Shown here in pieces: positions 29,459 to 42,163 of a stretch of 64,000 nt of DNA. This stretch comes from Pseudaminobacter salicylatoxidans (GTDB taxonomy: Bacteria > Pseudomonadota > Alphaproteobacteria > Rhizobiales > Rhizobiaceae): assembly GCF_003148475.1 (NCBI RefSeq), contig NZ_QGGG01000007.1, forward strand, positions 168,368-232,367, read 5' to 3'. A program made the position numbers and the translations under genes. The first letter of the stretch is position 1; the number at the start of each line of letters is the position of its first letter. A model generated the notes under the pieces. That model did no database searches and had not been told where the DNA came from. It saw nothing but the letters and a program-made list of their open reading frames with translations.

Positions 29459-30227
29459 GATGACCCACCGCATTCTGATACTTGGCGGCACCACGGAAGC
29501 CCGGCAGCTTGCCGGCAGGCTGGCCGTCCGCGCCGATCTTTCGCTCACATTGTCGCTGGCCGGCCGCACGCTTGATCCCCTGGCGCAGCCCGTGCCGGTG
29601 CGCAGCGGCGGTTTCGGCGGCGCCGAGGGGCTGGCGCAATATCTGCGTGACGAGCACGTCGACCTGCTGATCGATGCCACCCATCCTTACGCGGCCAATA
29701 TTTCGCGCAATGCGGCGCAAGCCGCCACGCTTGCCAGCGTGCCGATCCTTGCGCTGCGCCGTCCGGGCTGGGAGGCGGTCGAGGGCGATAGCTGGAAACT
29801 GGTCGAAAATGCCGAAGAAGCGGTCGCCGTGCTGGGCGAAAAGCCGCGCCGCGTGTTCCTGGCGCTCGGCCGGCAGGAGATCGCCGCCTTCGAGAACGCG
29901 CCGCAGCACGCCTATGTCATCCGCAGCGTCGATCCGGTCGAGCCGCCCTTGGCCGTGCCGGACGCCACCTACATCCTCGCGCGCGGCCCCTTTGCGGAAA
30001 CCGACGAGCGCGAGCTGCTCTCCACCGGTCGCATCGACGCCATCGTCGCCAAGAACAGCGGCGGGGCGGCCACCTATGGCAAGATCGCGGCCGCACGCGC
30101 ACTCGGCATCGAGGTCATCCTGTTCCGCAGGCCGGACCTGCCGCAGGTGCCGCATGCCGAAAGCGTCGCGGAGCTGGCCGGCATGGTCGATCATTGGCTG
30201 GCACCTGCCGAAAAGCGCGGCGTGTAG
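29457..30227 (+). CDS. cobK: Precorrin-6A reductase
   Basis: CobK (255-256 residues) reduces precorrin-6A to dihydroprecorrin-6Y with NADPH. The N-terminal HRILILGGTTEARQLAGRLA is its nucleotide-binding loop. LLIDATHPYAANISRNAA, VFLALGRQEIAAFE, and AIVAKNSGGAATYGKIAAAR are CobK/CbiJ signatures. ATG codons at 29457 and 29460 both fit. It is the only gene reversed within this part of the cluster: its start overlaps that of cobL and its end overlaps convergent cobJ by 37 bases. Confidence 0.93.
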   Translation: MMTHRILILGGTTEARQLAGRLAVRADLSLTLSLAGRTLDPLAQPVPVRSGGFGGAEGLAQYLRDEHVDLLIDATHPYAANISRNAAQAATLASVPILALRRPGWEAVEGDSWKLVENAEEAVAVLGEKPRRVFLALGRQEIAAFENAPQHAYVIRSVDPVEPPLAVPDATYILARGPFAETDERELLSTGRIDAIVAKNSGGAATYGKIAAARALGIEVILFRRPDLPQVPHAESVAELAGMVDHWLAPAEKRGV

Positions 30228-30955
30228 ACCAAGGGGCGCTGGCCATTGCGCTCGACGATGCGGGTTTCGGGCGAGCCGATCATCACGCAGGTGGCCATGT
30301 CGGCCTGCTCGGCACGGGCCTGCGCCAGCGGCGTGATCTCGATGCGCTCGTCGGGCCGGCCGGCGGCGCGGCCGAAAATGACGGGTGTGGTGCCGGGCAG
30401 GATGCCGCGCAGCTTCTCCAGCGCCTCGCCAAGCTGCCACGGGCGCGCCTTGCTGATCGGGTTGTAGAGCGCGATCACGAAGCCCGCGCCCGCAGCCGCT
30501 TCCAGCCGCCGCAGGATCAGGTCCCAGGGCTTCAGATTGTCCGAGAGCGAGATGGCGCAGAAATCATGGCCCAGCGGCGCGCCGATGCGGGCTGCGACTG
30601 CCAGCATGGCGGTGACGCCGGGAACGATGGTCAGTTCGATGTCGCGCCATTCGGCGGGACCGGCCTCGATCGCCTCGCAGACCGCCGCCGCCATGGCGAA
30701 GACGCCGGGATCGCCACCCGAAACCACCGCGACGCTGGCGCCTTGCGCCGCCTGCTCAAGCGCCGCGTTCGCACGCGAAAGCTCCTCGCGATTGTCGGAG
30801 GCGATACGGGTCTGGTCGGGACGCAGGTTCAGCCGATCGACGTAAGGGGCGTAGCCGTAGAAAAATTTTGCTTCGGTCGCAGCCGCACTGGCCTCCGGCG
30901 TGATCTGGCCGGGATTGCCGGGGCCTAGCCCGATGACGAAAAGACGCCCGCTCAT
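30191..30955 (-). CDS. cobJ: Precorrin-3B C17-methyltransferase
   Basis: CobJ (254 residues) methylates C17 and contracts the ring. Tetrapyrrole methylase motifs: LFVIGLGPGNPGQITPEA (residues 5-22), FYGYAPYVDRL, VAVVSGGDPGVFAMAAAV, and ELTIVPGVTAMLAVAARIGAPLGHDF. The later SKARPWQLGEAL and GRPDERIEITPL are usual for CobJ. It is the last gene of the riboswitch-controlled operon and overlaps cobI by 4 bases. Confidence 0.95.
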   Translation of the reverse strand: MSGRLFVIGLGPGNPGQITPEASAAATEAKFFYGYAPYVDRLNLRPDQTRIASDNREELSRANAALEQAAQGASVAVVSGGDPGVFAMAAAVCEAIEAGPAEWRDIELTIVPGVTAMLAVAARIGAPLGHDFCAISLSDNLKPWDLILRRLEAAAGAGFVIALYNPISKARPWQLGEALEKLRGILPGTTPVIFGRAAGRPDERIEITPLAQARAEQADMATCVMIGSPETRIVERNGQRPLVYTPRFSAGASQ

Positions 30956-31689
30956 GGCCGCTCCTCCCAGCCGGGAACCAGCACGATGGCGAAGTATGGC
31001 GCGGTGTCGTCGGCCTTTTCAGCCAGCGGCGTGGAGGCGGTGTTGGCCATGGTGGCGCGCTCGACATACATCGCCCGCTCCAGCTTGCCGGTGGCGGCCA
31101 GCGCGCGGCGGATTTTCGGCAGGTTGCGCCCCACCTTCATGATGACGGCGGCGTCCGTGTCGGCCAGCCGTCGCGAAAGTTCGAACTCGCTCATCGTGCC
31201 GGGCAGCACGCTCAGCACGTCGTCACCCTGCACGATGGGCAGGCCGGTCTGCGACCAGCAGCCGGACATGGCGGTGACGCCCGGGATCACCTCGGTCGGA
31301 TAATGCTGCGACAGCCGCACATGCAGGTGCATGTAGGAGCCATAGAACAGCGGGTCGCCCTCGCTCAGCACGGCCACCGTGCGACCCGCATCGAGATGCC
31401 CGGCCACCGCGCGTGCCGACTCTTCATAGAAGCCGGTGATCGCGGCCTTGTAGTCGGCGTGGTCCTTGTCGATCTCGGTGGTCACCGGATAGAGCAGCGG
31501 CAGTTCGACGATGCCGGGCTTGAGATGCCCGGAGATGATGGCGCGGGCGTTGCCGTTGTTGCCGCGCTTGGCGAAATGCGCCAGCACGTCTGCCTCGCCC
31601 AGCGCGCGAACGGCTTTCAGGGTCAGAAGCTCGGGATCGCCGGGGCCGGTGCCGACGCCGATGAGGCGGCCTTTGGGATGTGCGTTCAC
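30952..31689 (-). CDS. cobI: Precorrin-2 C20-methyltransferase
   Basis: CobI (245 residues) methylates C20 of precorrin-2. Motifs: LIGVGTGPGDPELLTLKAV (residues 9-27), VLSEGDPLFYGSYMHLHVRL, EVIPGVTAMSGCWSQTGLPI, and VIMKVGRNLPKIRRAL. It is joined to cobH and cobJ by 4-base overlaps, so the three are translated as a coupled block. Confidence 0.95.
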   Translation of the reverse strand: MNAHPKGRLIGVGTGPGDPELLTLKAVRALGEADVLAHFAKRGNNGNARAIISGHLKPGIVELPLLYPVTTEIDKDHADYKAAITGFYEESARAVAGHLDAGRTVAVLSEGDPLFYGSYMHLHVRLSQHYPTEVIPGVTAMSGCWSQTGLPIVQGDDVLSVLPGTMSEFELSRRLADTDAAVIMKVGRNLPKIRRALAATGKLERAMYVERATMANTASTPLAEKADDTAPYFAIVLVPGWEERP

Positions 31690-32318
31690 AGTCCGGGCCT
31701 CGCCAGTGCGTTGAGGGCGGCGGCCGTCATGGCGCTGCCGCCGAGGCGGCCACGTACGATGGCATAGGGCACGCCATAGGAATTTTCCGCCAGCGCGTCC
31801 TTGGATTCGGCCGCGCCGACGAAGCCGACCGGCATGCCGATGATGGCGGCCGGCTTGGGCGCGCCGTCGCGCAGCAGTTCCAGCAGATAGAAGAGGGCGG
31901 TCGGCGCGTTGCCGATCGCCACCACCGAGCCTGCCATGCGGTCGAGCCAGAGCTTGATCGCGGCGGCGGAGCGGGTGTTGCCGATTTCCTGCGCCAATGC
32001 GGGCGTGCGCTCGTCGCGCAGGGTGCAGATTACCTCATTGTCGGCGGGCAGGCGGGCGCGGGTGACGCCGCGCGACACCATCTCGGCATCGCAGAAGATC
32101 GGCGCGCCGGCTTTCAGGGCCGCGCTGGCAGCTTCTACGAAGCCCGGGCCGAATTCGAATTTTTCCGCCGCCTCGACCAGGCCGCAGGCGTGGATCATGC
32201 GCACGGCGACATCGGCCTCGGCTTCGGAAAAGCGCGACAGGTCGGCCTCGGCGCGAATGATCGCGAAGGAGCGCTCGTAGATCGCCGTGCCGTCGTGAAT
32301 GTAATCGTATCCCGCCAT
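31686..32318 (-). CDS. cobH: Precorrin-8X methylmutase
   Basis: CobH (210 residues) moves the C11 methyl to C12, giving hydrogenobyrinate. Visible: YDYIHDGTAIYERSFAIIRAEADL at the N-terminus, VAVRMIHACGLVEAAEKFEF with the catalytic His, FCDAEMVSRGVTRARLP, and IGNAPTALFYLLELL. The start is MAGYDYIHDG; the longer frame to 32375 runs into cobG. It lies 2 bases after cobG. Confidence 0.95.
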   Translation of the reverse strand: MAGYDYIHDGTAIYERSFAIIRAEADLSRFSEAEADVAVRMIHACGLVEAAEKFEFGPGFVEAASAALKAGAPIFCDAEMVSRGVTRARLPADNEVICTLRDERTPALAQEIGNTRSAAAIKLWLDRMAGSVVAIGNAPTALFYLLELLRDGAPKPAAIIGMPVGFVGAAESKDALAENSYGVPYAIVRGRLGGSAMTAAALNALARPGL

Positions 32319-32320
32319 AT

Positions 32321-33798
32321 CTATCCTTGCTGAAAAGCCACTGCCAGCCGGGTTTCGCCGAGCCGCGCGATGCACTGTGCCGTGGTCTCGCCGGGGCGGC
32401 GCTCCTGTTTCAGAAGCGTCGCGATCCGGCGGAAACCAGAGGCGAGTTCATAGCCCGGCCTGTACGCGGCCGGAAGTCCCTTCGCCGTCCCGTCAACGAC
32501 AAGTCCGGCTCCTTTTTCGCCGCCTACCAGGGTGAGGGCCGCGCGGGCCGGATGTGCGCAGCCCTTGGCGCAGCCGGAAATGTGCAGCGTGACGGATGGA
32601 TCGAGTGCTGCGCCGCTGTCGCGGGCGATCTCTTCGGCCACCTCGCGCGCGGCGATGCGGCCCGAGGCGCAGGCCGGCGCGCCGGGACAGGCGGCGATCA
32701 TGCGGCGCGGATCGAGCGGGTCGGTGACGAAGCCGAGCGAGGCTGCTTTGCGCTGCAACTCCGCGCATGCGGATCGCGATAAACCAAGAATCAAAATGGC
32801 GCGCTGCTGTGAGAAGCGGATTTCGCCGGCGCCCGATGTTTCTGCCGCGCGGCAAATGGCGATCACCCTGTCAGCCGGCATGTGGCCGAAGGGCAGGCCG
32901 AGGCCGAGCGCGGTGATGTCGCGAAGCTGGAGAATGCCGACCGGGGAAGGGTGCTCTACGTTGCTTCCCTCTGTCCTGCCGGACATCTCCCCCACGAGGG
33001 GGGAGATCTGCCGGCCGCACTGGCCCTGCTCAGTCTGCGATGCTGACCATTTCTCCGGCATGGACCATTGGCAAAGGTCGCGATGACAGCCGATCTCCCC
33101 CTCTGTGGGGGAGATGTCCGGCAGGACAGAGAGGGGCGCGAAGGAACTCACCCTCTGCAGGAAACTCGTCAAATCGTCTGACGGCAAATCCCGCGCCCGT
33201 GCCTCGCGGCCGCGCCCGGCAATCGCCTCCAGTATCGCCAGCGCGGCGTCACGAGCATCGGTCTCGGCAATCGCTCTGACCGGCGTTGCAGTACTTGCGT
33301 CGCCAGCGACCGCCAGCAGCCACTGGCCGGATGCGAGCGCGGTCAGCCGCACATCGGCCTGCACGGTGTTCATGTTCAGCCGGCCGCCGCCATCGACCAC
33401 CACGGACACTTTTGGTCCGAGCCGCGCGCCAAGCCCGGCCGCGTCGATGGCGTCGCGGATTCTGGCGGCGAGTAGGGAGGGGTCGGCAATTTCGTCAGGG
33501 TCCAGGCTTGCGAGCGGTCCCGTCTCCACCGGCACGCCGGTGCGCACGGCGATACCCAGCGCATCGACCTCGGCCGCCAGCAACGGCGCGCTTTCGGCGG
33601 TGAGCCCCCGAATCTGCAGGCTGCCGCGCGCCGTCACTTCGACCACGCCATTGCCATGCCGCAGCGCGGATTCGCAGAGTCCGATCAATGCCTTGGGCGA
33701 CACTCCTCCAGCAACCGGATTGAGCCGCACGAGAAGACCGTCCCCAGTCTGCATGGGGGCCGAGAGTGCCGGGCAGGCGCCCCTGCGCGAAAAGCCGC

Positions 33799-33802
<4 letters not shown>
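32321..33802 (-). CDS. cobG: Precorrin-3B synthase CobG with in-frame repeat insertion
   Basis: CobG (493 residues) is the oxygen-dependent monooxygenase that makes precorrin-3B. It has the sulfite/nitrite-reductase fold: an N-terminal ferredoxin-like half domain (about 20-90), a second half domain from about residue 290 (LQLRDITALGLGLPFG), and the cluster ligands in ACPGAPACASG and SGCAKGCAHPARAAL. Residues 223-279 are encoded by a 171-base palindromic repeat inserted in frame in the linker between the halves; without it the protein would be about 436 residues. The frame is intact, so the gene is probably functional. Confidence 0.93.
32966..33136 (-). repeat. 171-bp palindromic repeat inserted in frame in cobG
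   Basis: Two inverted arms of about 28 bases: the left starts TCCCTCTGTCCTGCCGGACA (32966), the right ends with its near-exact complement (33107-33136). Each arm's inner end forms its own hairpin (ATCTCCCCC-ACGA-GGGGGGAGAT left, ATCTCCCCC-TCTGT-GGGGGAGAT right). The length, 171, is a multiple of three, and the cobG frame through it (PLSVLPDISPTEGEI to PLVGEMSGRTEG) has no stop. The arm resembles dispersed palindromes common in Mesorhizobium-type genomes. Confidence 0.85.
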
Positions 33803-37242
<3,440 letters not shown>

Positions 37243-37342
37243 GACGATATCCGTCTCGGCAAAGAAACGTTCCGAAGGTTGTGCATTACGACACCCCCTC
37301 TGGCAACGTAGAACGCCGTCTTGTCACTGAACCCTCAGTTCC

Positions 37343-38376
<1,034 letters not shown>

Positions 38377-38380
<4 letters not shown>

Positions 38381-38811
38381 GAAATGTCCTTCACAATGGC
38401 AAGGGGAGGGATGCGCGCGACAAGGCCGCGCTTGAGACTGTCAGGGCGACCGCGCCACGGCAGAATGCCGTCGCTGGCGGTCGCGAAAAGTTTTGCGCCG
38501 GCAATCAGGTCCGGTCCGCTTTCGGGTGTCAGATCGCCGAAAACGTAGCTCCAGCAGCCGTCGCGCAGCAGGGCGGCGCTGAGGCGGCGCTTGCAATTGC
38601 CGAGGCACTCGACCTGACGAACGCGGATGTTTTCACCGGCAGCCGCGCATGCGGCGTCCTGCGCCAGAATTTCACCGGCGCGGGGGCGGGCATCGGAGCC
38701 GGTTTCGTCCCGGCAGGATGAACAGACGATAATGGTGACATCGGACATATCCGCATCGGAAATGTCCTCGGCCAGCATTGCGGGGTCGGCTTCAGTTCTC
38801 ACTAGAATCAT
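38377..38811 (-). CDS. DUF1636 small Cys-rich (2Fe-2S thioredoxin-like) protein
   Basis: First gene of the riboswitch-controlled B12 operon, 123-144 residues depending on start. The domain begins MSDVTIIVCSSCRDE, has VECLGNCKRRLSAALLRDG and WSYVFGDL, and closes with WRGRPDSLKRG. The CxxC and C-x3-C pairs suggest a metal or iron-sulfur site, as in other DUF1636 proteins found next to cobW. Starts: ATG 38811 lies only 1 base after AAGGAG, GTG 38802 is 10 bases after it, and ATG 38748 matches the domain edge. The family's role is unproven. Confidence 0.75.
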
Positions 38812-38852
38812 GCTCCTTGCCCGGGAATACCCGCCGGGCGGTCGGATTTGGT

Positions 38853-39029
38853 TTTGACGGCAGGTCTCCTGGCTCGCGCTTCGTCGCCTCGTGCCGCCTT
38901 CCCGGAAAAATCCAGTGGCTGTCGGCGCTCGGCTCTTCGCTCACAGTTGCGGGTACAGCTACGGAATTGGGTTTTTTACCCGCACCGCATTCCCTCTTGG
39001 CCCCTCCCTTTGCGGAGAGGGGACCGTCG
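38853..39029 (-). promoter_or_regulatory. Cobalamin (B12) riboswitch
   Basis: A cobalamin aptamer in the leader of the DUF1636-cobW operon. Conserved parts on the minus strand in order: GGGAATGCGGTGCGGGT, CCGTAGCTGTACCCGCAAC then TGTGAGCG, GCCACTGG, GGGAAGGCG, and the B12 box GAGCCAGGAGACCTGCCGTC (about 38856-38875). A 6-bp hairpin (38819-38839) follows, directly against the AAGGAG ribosome site. No terminator T-run is seen, so control is probably at translation. High adenosylcobalamin would lower expression of the downstream cob genes. Confidence 0.93.
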
Positions 39030-39036
39030 CCGGCGA

Positions 39037-39065
39037 ATTTAGGCGGCCGGGTGTCGTTCTGTCAA
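39037..39065 (-). promoter_or_regulatory. Promoter of the riboswitch-cobW operon
   Basis: On the minus strand: TTGACA (39065-39060), an exact -35, a 17-base spacer, then CTAAAT (39042-39037). Transcription would start near 39030, just ahead of the aptamer. It lies just past the ycaQ-like stop codon (39073-39075). Confidence 0.7.
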
Positions 39066-39072
39066 CGCGCGG

Positions 39073-40272
39073 TTACGACGCCAGCGTGTCCGCCAGCGCC
39101 TGGGCGAGATCGCCCGCGGGCAGAACTTCGACGCGCTCCAGTTCGAGCCATTGCGCCATCAGGCGAAGCTCTTCGGCGAGCGCCTCGGCGGTATGGGCGG
39201 GCGCGCCCGATTCGGCATAGGCCGCCAGTACGCGCAGCACGCCGGCGGGACGGTCGGCCTTGAGGTCGATGCGCGCCGCGATCCGGTCGCCCAGCAGGAA
39301 GGGCAGGACGTAATAGCCATACTGCCGCTTGGCGGCCGGCGTATAGATTTCGATGCGGTAGCGGAAGTCGAACAGCCGCTCGGCGCGCGCGCGTTCCCAC
39401 ACGACCGGATCGAAGGGGGCGAGCAGCGCGCGGGCCTCCACCTTGCGCGGCATGCGCGCCTGGTGGTGAAGATAGGCCGGCTGCGTCCAGCCTTCCACGC
39501 GCACCGGCAGCAGTTCTCCCGATTCGACCAGTTCCTCGATGCGGCCTTTCATATCGGCCGGCGAGAGGCGGAAATAGTCGCGCAGGTCGCCGGCCGTGGC
39601 GACGCCGAGCGCGCGCGCCGAGATGCGCAGGAGTTCGCGGTGCGCCTCGGCGGGATCAGGAGCGGGGAGGTTATAGATATGCGCGGGCAGCACGCGTTCG
39701 GGCAGGTCGTAGAGCCGTTGGAAGCCGCGGCGCGAGGCGGTGGTGATGCGGCCGGCCCAGAACAGCCATTCGAAGGCATGTTTCTCGTCGCTCCAGCCCC
39801 ACCAGCCGCCGGAGCCTTTGGCGCCGTCGATGTCGGAGGCGGCGATCGGCCCGCGCGCGACGACCTCATTATATATGTCGTCGATGAGGCGCATATTGCG
39901 TCGCGCCCATTTGGCGAGGCCCTTGTACATTTCCTCGTGGCGGGCGGCGCGCTCCATGCGCCAGCGCAGCAGCGGATAGGTTTCCACAGGCAGGAACGAA
40001 GCCTCGTGTGCCCAATATTCGAACAGTGCACGTTTTCGTGATGTTGCGGCGGTATCGAGCAGGTCGCGCGGGTAGGGACCGAGCCGCGAGAACAGCGGCA
40101 TATAATGGGCGCGCACGACCACGCTGACGGAATCGATCTGCAGCAACCCGATGCGCGACAGCACCTTGTGCACATGCCGCCGGGTGATCGGGCCGGCAGG
40201 GCGCGCATCGCCGAAACCTTGCGCGGCAAGCGCTATGCGCCGCGCCAGCCTGAGCGGGATCTTGTCCTTCAT
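39073..40272 (-). CDS. YcaQ-like winged-helix protein (interstrand crosslink glycosylase family)
   Basis: A protein of about 400 residues in the YcaQ/AlkX family, whose studied members unhook DNA interstrand crosslinks. Family features: LARRIALAAQGF at the N-terminus, LLQIDSVSVVVRAHYMPLFSRLGPYPRDLLD with the presumed catalytic QID region, ALFEYWAHEASFLPVE, and RMERAARHEEMYKG, then KRQYGYYVLPFLLGDRIAARIDLKADR. ATG 40272 matches the family start; ATG 40332 is in frame upstream. It runs towards the B12 riboswitch, so read-through is possible. Confidence 0.8.
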   Translation of the reverse strand: MKDKIPLRLARRIALAAQGFGDARPAGPITRRHVHKVLSRIGLLQIDSVSVVVRAHYMPLFSRLGPYPRDLLDTAATSRKRALFEYWAHEASFLPVETYPLLRWRMERAARHEEMYKGLAKWARRNMRLIDDIYNEVVARGPIAASDIDGAKGSGGWWGWSDEKHAFEWLFWAGRITTASRRGFQRLYDLPERVLPAHIYNLPAPDPAEAHRELLRISARALGVATAGDLRDYFRLSPADMKGRIEELVESGELLPVRVEGWTQPAYLHHQARMPRKVEARALLAPFDPVVWERARAERLFDFRYRIEIYTPAAKRQYGYYVLPFLLGDRIAARIDLKADRPAGVLRVLAAYAESGAPAHTAEALAEELRLMAQWLELERVEVLPAGDLAQALADTLAS

Positions 40273-40438
40273 CTCCAGTCGGTCCGATGCGCCATGCCGC
40301 CGTTCCTGCATTTTCGGGAATCGAATGTGCATATGAGCCTAGCAATGTCGCAATGGGAATTGTGTCAGTAGAGAAAGTGGAGTAAAAAAGTATGGATATC
40401 AAAAGTGCCTTGTGCGCCGTCAAATGCCGAAAAAGCGT

Positions 40439-40462
40439 TTGGCGCGGCCACCGTTTCGCCAA
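40439..40462. promoter_or_regulatory. Inverted repeat in the nuo leader region
   Basis: TTGGCG (40439-40444), 12 bases, CGCCAA (40457-40462), within the 344-base gap between the ycaQ-like gene and nuoA. It could be a regulator site. Nothing else clear lies in this gap apart from the -10 element at 40577. Confidence 0.3.
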
Positions 40463-40573
40463 GGTTTGACTTGCTTCCCCCGGCCGCCTGCGCTAACCCT
40501 CGCCGCGTTGCAGCATGGATTTTCGGTGCCGCTGCCACCGACGCATGTGTCGCGGTGCCGCGATGCGATTCGG

Positions 40574-40582
40574 TGCTATAAT
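40574..40582 (+). promoter_or_regulatory. Extended -10 promoter element of the nuo operon
   Basis: TGC followed by an exact TATAAT (40577-40582), an extended -10, 35 bases before the nuoA ATG. The region 17 bases upstream (GGTGCC) is a poor -35, as allowed for extended -10 promoters. Confidence 0.5.
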
Positions 40583-40616
40583 TCAGGCTGATCGGCCGTC
40601 AACGGAAAGTTGGAGC

Positions 40617-40982
40617 ATGAGCGGGCTCTTAAGTTCTTATCTTCCTATTGTCATTTTCATCGGCGTCGCCATGGTCATCGGCCTGGCCCTGATCGTCGCG
40701 CCGTTCCTGATTGCGTATCGCAATCCCGATCCGGAGAAGCTGTCGGCCTATGAGTGCGGCTTCAACTCGTTCGACGACGCCCGCATGAAGTTCGACATCC
40801 GCTACTATCTGGTGGCGATCCTCTTCATCATCTTCGATCTGGAAGTGGCGTTTCTGTTTCCGTGGGCGGTCTCCTTCGGTTCGATCGGCATGTTCGGCTT
40901 CTGGTCCATGATGGTTTTCTTGGCCGTGCTCACCATCGGCTTCATCTATGAGTGGAAGAAGGGAGCACTGGAATGGGATTGA
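40617..40982 (+). CDS. nuoA: NADH-quinone oxidoreductase subunit A
   Basis: NuoA (121 residues), a membrane-arm subunit at the joint with the peripheral arm. Three helices lie at about 8-30, 62-82 and 90-111. The conserved loop [20 protein letters not shown] (about residues 46-65) carries the quinone-site Cys and acidic residues. The ATG has TTGGAGC upstream, 35 bases after an extended -10. The 3' end overlaps nuoB by 10 bases. Confidence 0.96.
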   Translation: MSGLLSSYLPIVIFIGVAMVIGLALIVAPFLIAYRNPDPEKLSAYECGFNSFDDARMKFDIRYYLVAILFIIFDLEVAFLFPWAVSFGSIGMFGFWSMMVFLAVLTIGFIYEWKKGALEWD

Positions 40983-41554
40983 ACACCGCGCCCTCCCTGC
41001 TGGTTGCTGAAAAGCCCAAGGGCATTATCGATCCGAATACCGGCAAGCCCGTGGGGGCCGACGATCCGTTCTTCGGCGAGATCAACAACGAACTTTCCGA
41101 CAAGGGTTTCCTCGTCACCTCGTCCGAGGCGCTGATCACTTGGGCGCGCACGGGCTCGCTCATGTGGATGACCTTCGGTCTAGCCTGCTGCGCAGTCGAG
41201 ATGATGCACATCTCCATGCCGCGCTACGACGCCGAGCGCTTCGGCATCGCGCCGCGCGCTTCCCCGCGCCAGTCCGACGTGATGATCGTGGCCGGCACGC
41301 TGACCAACAAGATGGCGCCTGCGCTGCGCAAGGTCTACGACCAGATGCCTGAGCCGCGCTACGTCATCTCCATGGGCTCCTGCGCCAATGGCGGCGGCTA
41401 CTATCACTATTCCTATTCGGTTGTGCGCGGTTGCGACCGCGTGGTGCCGGTGGACATCTATGTGCCCGGCTGCCCGCCCACGGCCGAAGCCCTGCTTTAC
41501 GGCATTCTTCTCCTGCAGAAGAAGATCCGGCGCACCGGCACGATCGAACGGTGA
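40973..41554 (+). CDS. nuoB: NADH-quinone oxidoreductase subunit B
   Basis: NuoB (193 residues) holds the last iron-sulfur cluster, N2, beside the quinone. Ligands: Cys72-Cys73 ([10 protein letters not shown]), Cys137 ([11 protein letters not shown]) and Cys167 ([11 protein letters not shown]). The N-terminal 40 residues are a normal alphaproteobacterial extension. It starts inside the end of nuoA. Confidence 0.97.
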   Translation: MGLNTAPSLLVAEKPKGIIDPNTGKPVGADDPFFGEINNELSDKGFLVTSSEALITWARTGSLMWMTFGLACCAVEMMHISMPRYDAERFGIAPRASPRQSDVMIVAGTLTNKMAPALRKVYDQMPEPRYVISMGSCANGGGYYHYSYSVVRGCDRVVPVDIYVPGCPPTAEALLYGILLLQKKIRRTGTIER

Positions 41555-41560
41555 TCCCCA

Positions 41561-42163
41561 ATGAGTGAATCCCTGAAGGACCTCGCGGCCTATCTGGCCG
41601 AGAAGCTCGACGGCAAGATCGGCGACGCGCTGCTTGCCTATGGCGAACTGACGATCACGGTCGAGCCTGCCGACATTGTCGAGGTGGCCGGCTTCCTGCG
41701 TGATGACGTGCAGTGCCAGTTCGTGTCGATCATCGATATCTGCGGCGTCGACTATCCGACCCGCGCCAAGCGCTTCGATGTCGTCTATCACCTGCTGTCT
41801 CCGCGCCAGAACCTGCGTCTTCGTCTGCGCGTGCGCGCCGACGAAGATACGCTGGTGCCGTCGCTCACCGATGTCTATCCGGGCGCCGACTGGTTCGAGC
41901 GCGAGGCCTACGACATGTACGGCATCCTGTTCTCGGGCCATCCCGACCTGCGCCGCCTGCTGACCGACTACGGTTTCGAGGGCTATCCGCTGCGCAAGGA
42001 CTTCCCGCTGACCGGCTTCGTCGAGGTTCGCTACGACGACGAGGTGAAGCGCGTGGTCTACGAGCCTGTCTCGCTGAGACAGGAGTTCCGCAACTTCGAC
42101 TTCCTCTCGCCCTGGGAAGGCACCGATTACGTGCTGCCCGGCGATGAGAAGGCGAAGCAGTGA
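41561..42163 (+). CDS. nuoC: NADH-quinone oxidoreductase subunit C
   Basis: NuoC (200 residues), the 30-kDa subunit of the peripheral arm. Signature: [20 protein letters not shown] and [37 protein letters not shown]. It is separate from NuoD, as usual in alphaproteobacteria. Its stop codon (42161-42163) is the first TGA of a tandem TGAATGG array that begins the inserted element. Confidence 0.97.
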   Translation: MSESLKDLAAYLAEKLDGKIGDALLAYGELTITVEPADIVEVAGFLRDDVQCQFVSIIDICGVDYPTRAKRFDVVYHLLSPRQNLRLRLRVRADEDTLVPSLTDVYPGADWFEREAYDMYGILFSGHPDLRRLLTDYGFEGYPLRKDFPLTGFVEVRYDDEVKRVVYEPVSLRQEFRNFDFLSPWEGTDYVLPGDEKAKQ

